From: an uncultured Clostridium sp.
GTDB lineage: Bacteria > Bacillota > Clostridia > Lachnospirales > Lachnospiraceae
Assembly: GCA_945946715.1 (NCBI GenBank)
Contig: CAMEWU010000106.1
Coordinates: 1 to 7,928 of the forward strand
Direction of reading: 5' to 3'
DNA length: 7,928 nucleotides
The notes beneath the pieces were generated by a model. It ran no database searches and was not told where the DNA came from. It worked only from the letters and a program-made list of their open reading frames with translations. A program made the position numbers and the translations under genes. This document shows positions 7,001 through 7,928 of the stretch, in pieces; the first letter of the stretch is position 1; every line of letters begins with the position of its first letter.

Positions 7001-7928
7001 TAGCTCTGTCTAATGGTACAGCAGATATCAGTTGTATTGACAGAGAAGATAAAGAGAAGAAATCAGCAACGATTCTGGAAATTATGCCATTAAGTCTGGC
7101 TGCAAATGGTAATTATAATAATAAATCAGCTAATGGTGCTCGTAAGGATACAGCAGGTTTCCAGAAAGGTGAAGCTATACAGGATGGACATTCTCTTTAT
7201 CTGGATGTGAATTATCAGCAAGGTGCCGGTAATGATTTCTTGTACTCTAGCTTGGATGATACCGGTTACTATGATACAAATAAGCAGATTACAGATGTAA
7301 AAACCTATCAGTACAGTGGTATTCCGGGTGGTAAAGGTTATGCATTTACCACATGGGCAAATGATTCAAGTTTTTATAATTATAGTAGCACCGGTTCTGC
7401 TAGAACTATTGAGAATTCTGGAAATGTAGAATTAGGATTATACCAAACCAGATTAAGCATTAACCGGTTTGATACAACGAACAACCGGGAGGACTGGGGT
7501 TATAATTATATTGATGAAATTGCGAATGATTATGACTTGACCTTAGATATTATGTATTTGGATGATATTGAGTATTATGCATATCAGGCAAATCATCTGA
7601 CGGATACGCAGAGAAGTGATTATGCAGAAATGGCTGGCGAGGCATATGGAAAGTATATGAGTTATATGCAGCCAAATTACTTAAAGACATACACCAATGT
7701 AGGTACTGATATTGATCCTTATAAGGATTATACAGACAAAGAGAAAAAACTTCGTCAGTTGATGCAGGATATCTATGATGGCAAGAAGGGCATAACCATG
7801 AATGAAACAGAACGATATGCACTGAAGACGGCTTTAGATTCCGGTGATTATTTCAGGATGTTTTATTCCAGTGCAATAGGTTCTTATGTCAGATATAATA
7901 ATACAGGATTGGCAAAAGAAATTCGGGA
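4069..7928 (+). CDS. Giant membrane-anchored multidomain surface protein (possibly DUF5057-like), 3' end missing
   Basis: The frame is open from ATG 4069 to the window end: 1286 residues and no stop. The basic start MLKSKKAK is followed by one hydrophobic helix (about 9-29) and no prepilin G-x4-E site, so it looks like a signal anchor. The rest is Asn/Asp/Tyr/Thr-rich with three cysteines, suiting an exterior location. Visible order: alpha/beta unit A (about 78-195); acidic/Pro linker (197-215); unit B (about 219-428); Gly/Ser linker (429-443); a 67-residue piece (444-510); second Gly/Ser linker (511-523); unit D (525-725, with RVLELQP, YDLIYIGG and a final RPIIVG); a helical stretch (about 726-863); a beta-sandwich-like region (865-985); unit F opening with TILEIMP (1001). 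From memory this resembles DUF5057-type Lachnospiraceae proteins, which I cannot verify. It follows the minor pilins by 23 bases, as pilY1 does elsewhere, suggesting a pilus-associated surface role. No catalytic signature is seen, so the function is unknown. Confidence 0.85.
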   Translation, partial: MLKSKKAKIIIGILGILIVLIASSIWVSFTFRSNSVNDFEYDTMANNDTSLGTKTQIDNIIDMSNTANSSTEEGYDTSNYYIYIITPKGKSPSSAVQDFMTSASNGFRDEIINNNRTIDATMPEGKIVCEVYNVSDLNSMDATSLSTELGKADMIYLYTDSVLSYSAEGSQIGENLYEFLGRYMTDKPVIINYALKDSGSKDDDEPDVPVTPGTVSRTYTMTTQDFKLSWKRTQTVNISNWTKNTLEVNTVNVLKAYITSMWFSRYEVGSTVPAGYATWADYWKRTAISSGSGGDPATEAVATMNILFIYGNDTDASGIADLGTWLAGDGKSAFFSRNTEAANMPTEYKVEAVRADALTIDSFYVKDAEGNRIKAPDNTDVKKYDLILIAPHDYTSHDISEDVRTTMNTLSTDTNGVTYILFGTLPDTSGSSGGSGSGGSGTSENITIDVSTNFGKLVDSAITTTGYAKINNALVIGFDFMDTLANAPDKNQTKVTKIVNLINKSRFRTFSGGGSGGISGSTSTTAYRVLELQPCYPIDLDVAYSSTVTLGQHPAKYTIKGNYYTIPANVVSGVSEDDVSPGIEYYKWDLSVAKLSYALGIPASNIELVQMSTAEFVTSKADAATAYDLIYIGGNKSALKPVDWYGFITDQSAPQYNGSLTRYSMYSHSGELFDNLQQGSGIDSKKIVYSGDEYKYIQLNGNDITYDRYEQLKQYIDSGRPIIVGDELWDRYEEAKSLVNPRTNTWIDVDSNMYALLDYLQAQSNDGKKNILTGWANRIPRSVASADLWKDGITTAEKDAYLNEYYVEVKESQLKDNPNGDYQTHTIENAQEMYGSAGTVTVWNDALNKQLSDLVFKDSYIRPKYTVTTNAVSYKSNDESTKLKTIDLVNGNLYWKIKLENPIEGHQYQAVLLEDLNDNADFDLKTEKLSAVAFTPNNGTGDMEAELTYAVPSSFWGAISWQVVVMDVTFTEGNVSDLALSNGTADISCIDREDKEKKSATILEIMPLSLAANGNYNNKSANGARKDTAGFQKGEAIQDGHSLYLDVNYQQGAGNDFLYSSLDDTGYYDTNKQITDVKTYQYSGIPGGKGYAFTTWANDSSFYNYSSTGSARTIENSGNVELGLYQTRLSINRFDTTNNREDWGYNYIDEIANDYDLTLDIMYLDDIEYYAYQANHLTDTQRSDYAEMAGEAYGKYMSYMQPNYLKTYTNVGTDIDPYKDYTDKEKKLRQLMQDIYDGKKGITMNETERYALKTALDSGDYFRMFYSSAIGSYVRYNNTGLAKEIR
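4093..4155 (+). other. Membrane anchor helix of the giant protein
   Basis: Codons 9-29 encode a single aliphatic helix (IIIGILGILIVLIASS and onward) after a five-lysine N-terminus, so the protein should have its N-terminus inside and the long C-terminal part outside. After the helix the sequence (WVSFTFRSNS) lacks a clear small-x-small signal peptidase I site, favouring an uncleaved anchor, though cleavage near Ala22-Ser24 cannot be excluded. Confidence 0.75.
5353..5397 (+). repeat. Gly/Ser low-complexity linker 1 in the giant protein
   Basis: Fifteen codons encode a run of only Ser, Gly and one Thr (residues 429-443, beginning SGSSGGSGSGGSG). At DNA level it is an imperfect GGN-AGN tract with varied codons, so it is not a fresh microsatellite expansion. 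It follows a predicted core strand (YILFGTLPD) and should be a flexible loop or linker. Confidence 0.85.
5599..5637 (+). repeat. Gly/Ser low-complexity linker 2 in the giant protein
   Basis: Residues 511-523 (SGGGSGGISGSTS) form a second Gly/Ser-rich tract 67 residues after the first. It directly precedes the RVLELQP strand that opens unit D and thus marks a domain border. The two tracts bracket residues 444-510. Confidence 0.85.
5650..6243 (+). repeat. Divergent repeat unit D (RVLELQP ... YDLIYIGG ... RPIIVG)
   Basis: Residues 528-725 form one full alpha/beta module: opening strand RVLELQP (528-534), a helix then a strand ending NIELVQMSTAEF (605-616), a strand YDLIYIGG (627-634), a helix YEQLKQYIDSG (709-719) and a closing strand RPIIVG (720-725). 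This order is what is seen in class I glutamine amidotransferase-like or ThuA-like folds, but the nucleophile-elbow Cys is absent (the turn reads V-G-D-E-L). Fold assignment is inference. Confidence 0.45.
7069..7928 (+). repeat. Divergent repeat unit F, second copy of the unit D type, cut by the window end
   Basis: TILEIMP (1001-1007) mirrors RVLELQP of unit D. It is followed, after a longer insertion, by a helix and strand NDYDLTLDIMYLDDIEYY (1153-1170) that mirrors ALGIPASNIELVQMSTAEF. The expected YDLIYIGG and RPIIVG counterparts would lie beyond the window. Similarity is at the level of motif order, not high identity, so this is an old duplication if real. Confidence 0.4.

Overview
The window is a stretch of one plus-strand operon from an AT-rich, low-GC Gram-positive bacterium. 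The composition, the strong AGGAGG-type ribosome binding sites and the style of the prepilins fit the Clostridia, most likely a Lachnospiraceae-type gut or rumen species. That taxonomic call is inference from style, not from a marker gene. Coding density is almost 100 percent. There is no RNA gene, mobile element, CRISPR array or terminator, and no gene-free stretch longer than 23 bases.

Layout: (1) 1-2523, the 3' part of a very large PilX/GspK-like minor pilin; its N-terminus is cut off by the window, and a membrane helix is followed by about 800 residues of beta-rich, solenoid-like sequence. (2) 2535-3212, a 225-residue GspH/FimT-like type IV prepilin. (3) 3212-4045, a 277-residue PilW/GspJ-like type IV prepilin, overlapping the previous stop codon by one base. 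(4) 4069 to the window end, the first 1286 residues of a giant protein with one N-terminal membrane helix and a long chain of extracellular-looking domains. It has no stop codon in the window.

The three pilin-like proteins correspond to the minor-pilin (initiation/tip) set of a type IV pilus or type II secretion-like filament. The giant fourth gene sits where pilY1 sits in Gram-negative minor pilin operons (fimU-pilV-pilW-pilX-pilY1). The most interesting idea here is that it is an unrelated functional counterpart of PilY1: a pilus-tip or pilus-associated adhesin or sensor, built from repeated degenerate alpha/beta modules, a beta-sandwich-like region and natural Gly/Ser linkers. The pilin calls are well supported by sequence. 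The tip-complex role and the fold assignments in the giant protein are inference.
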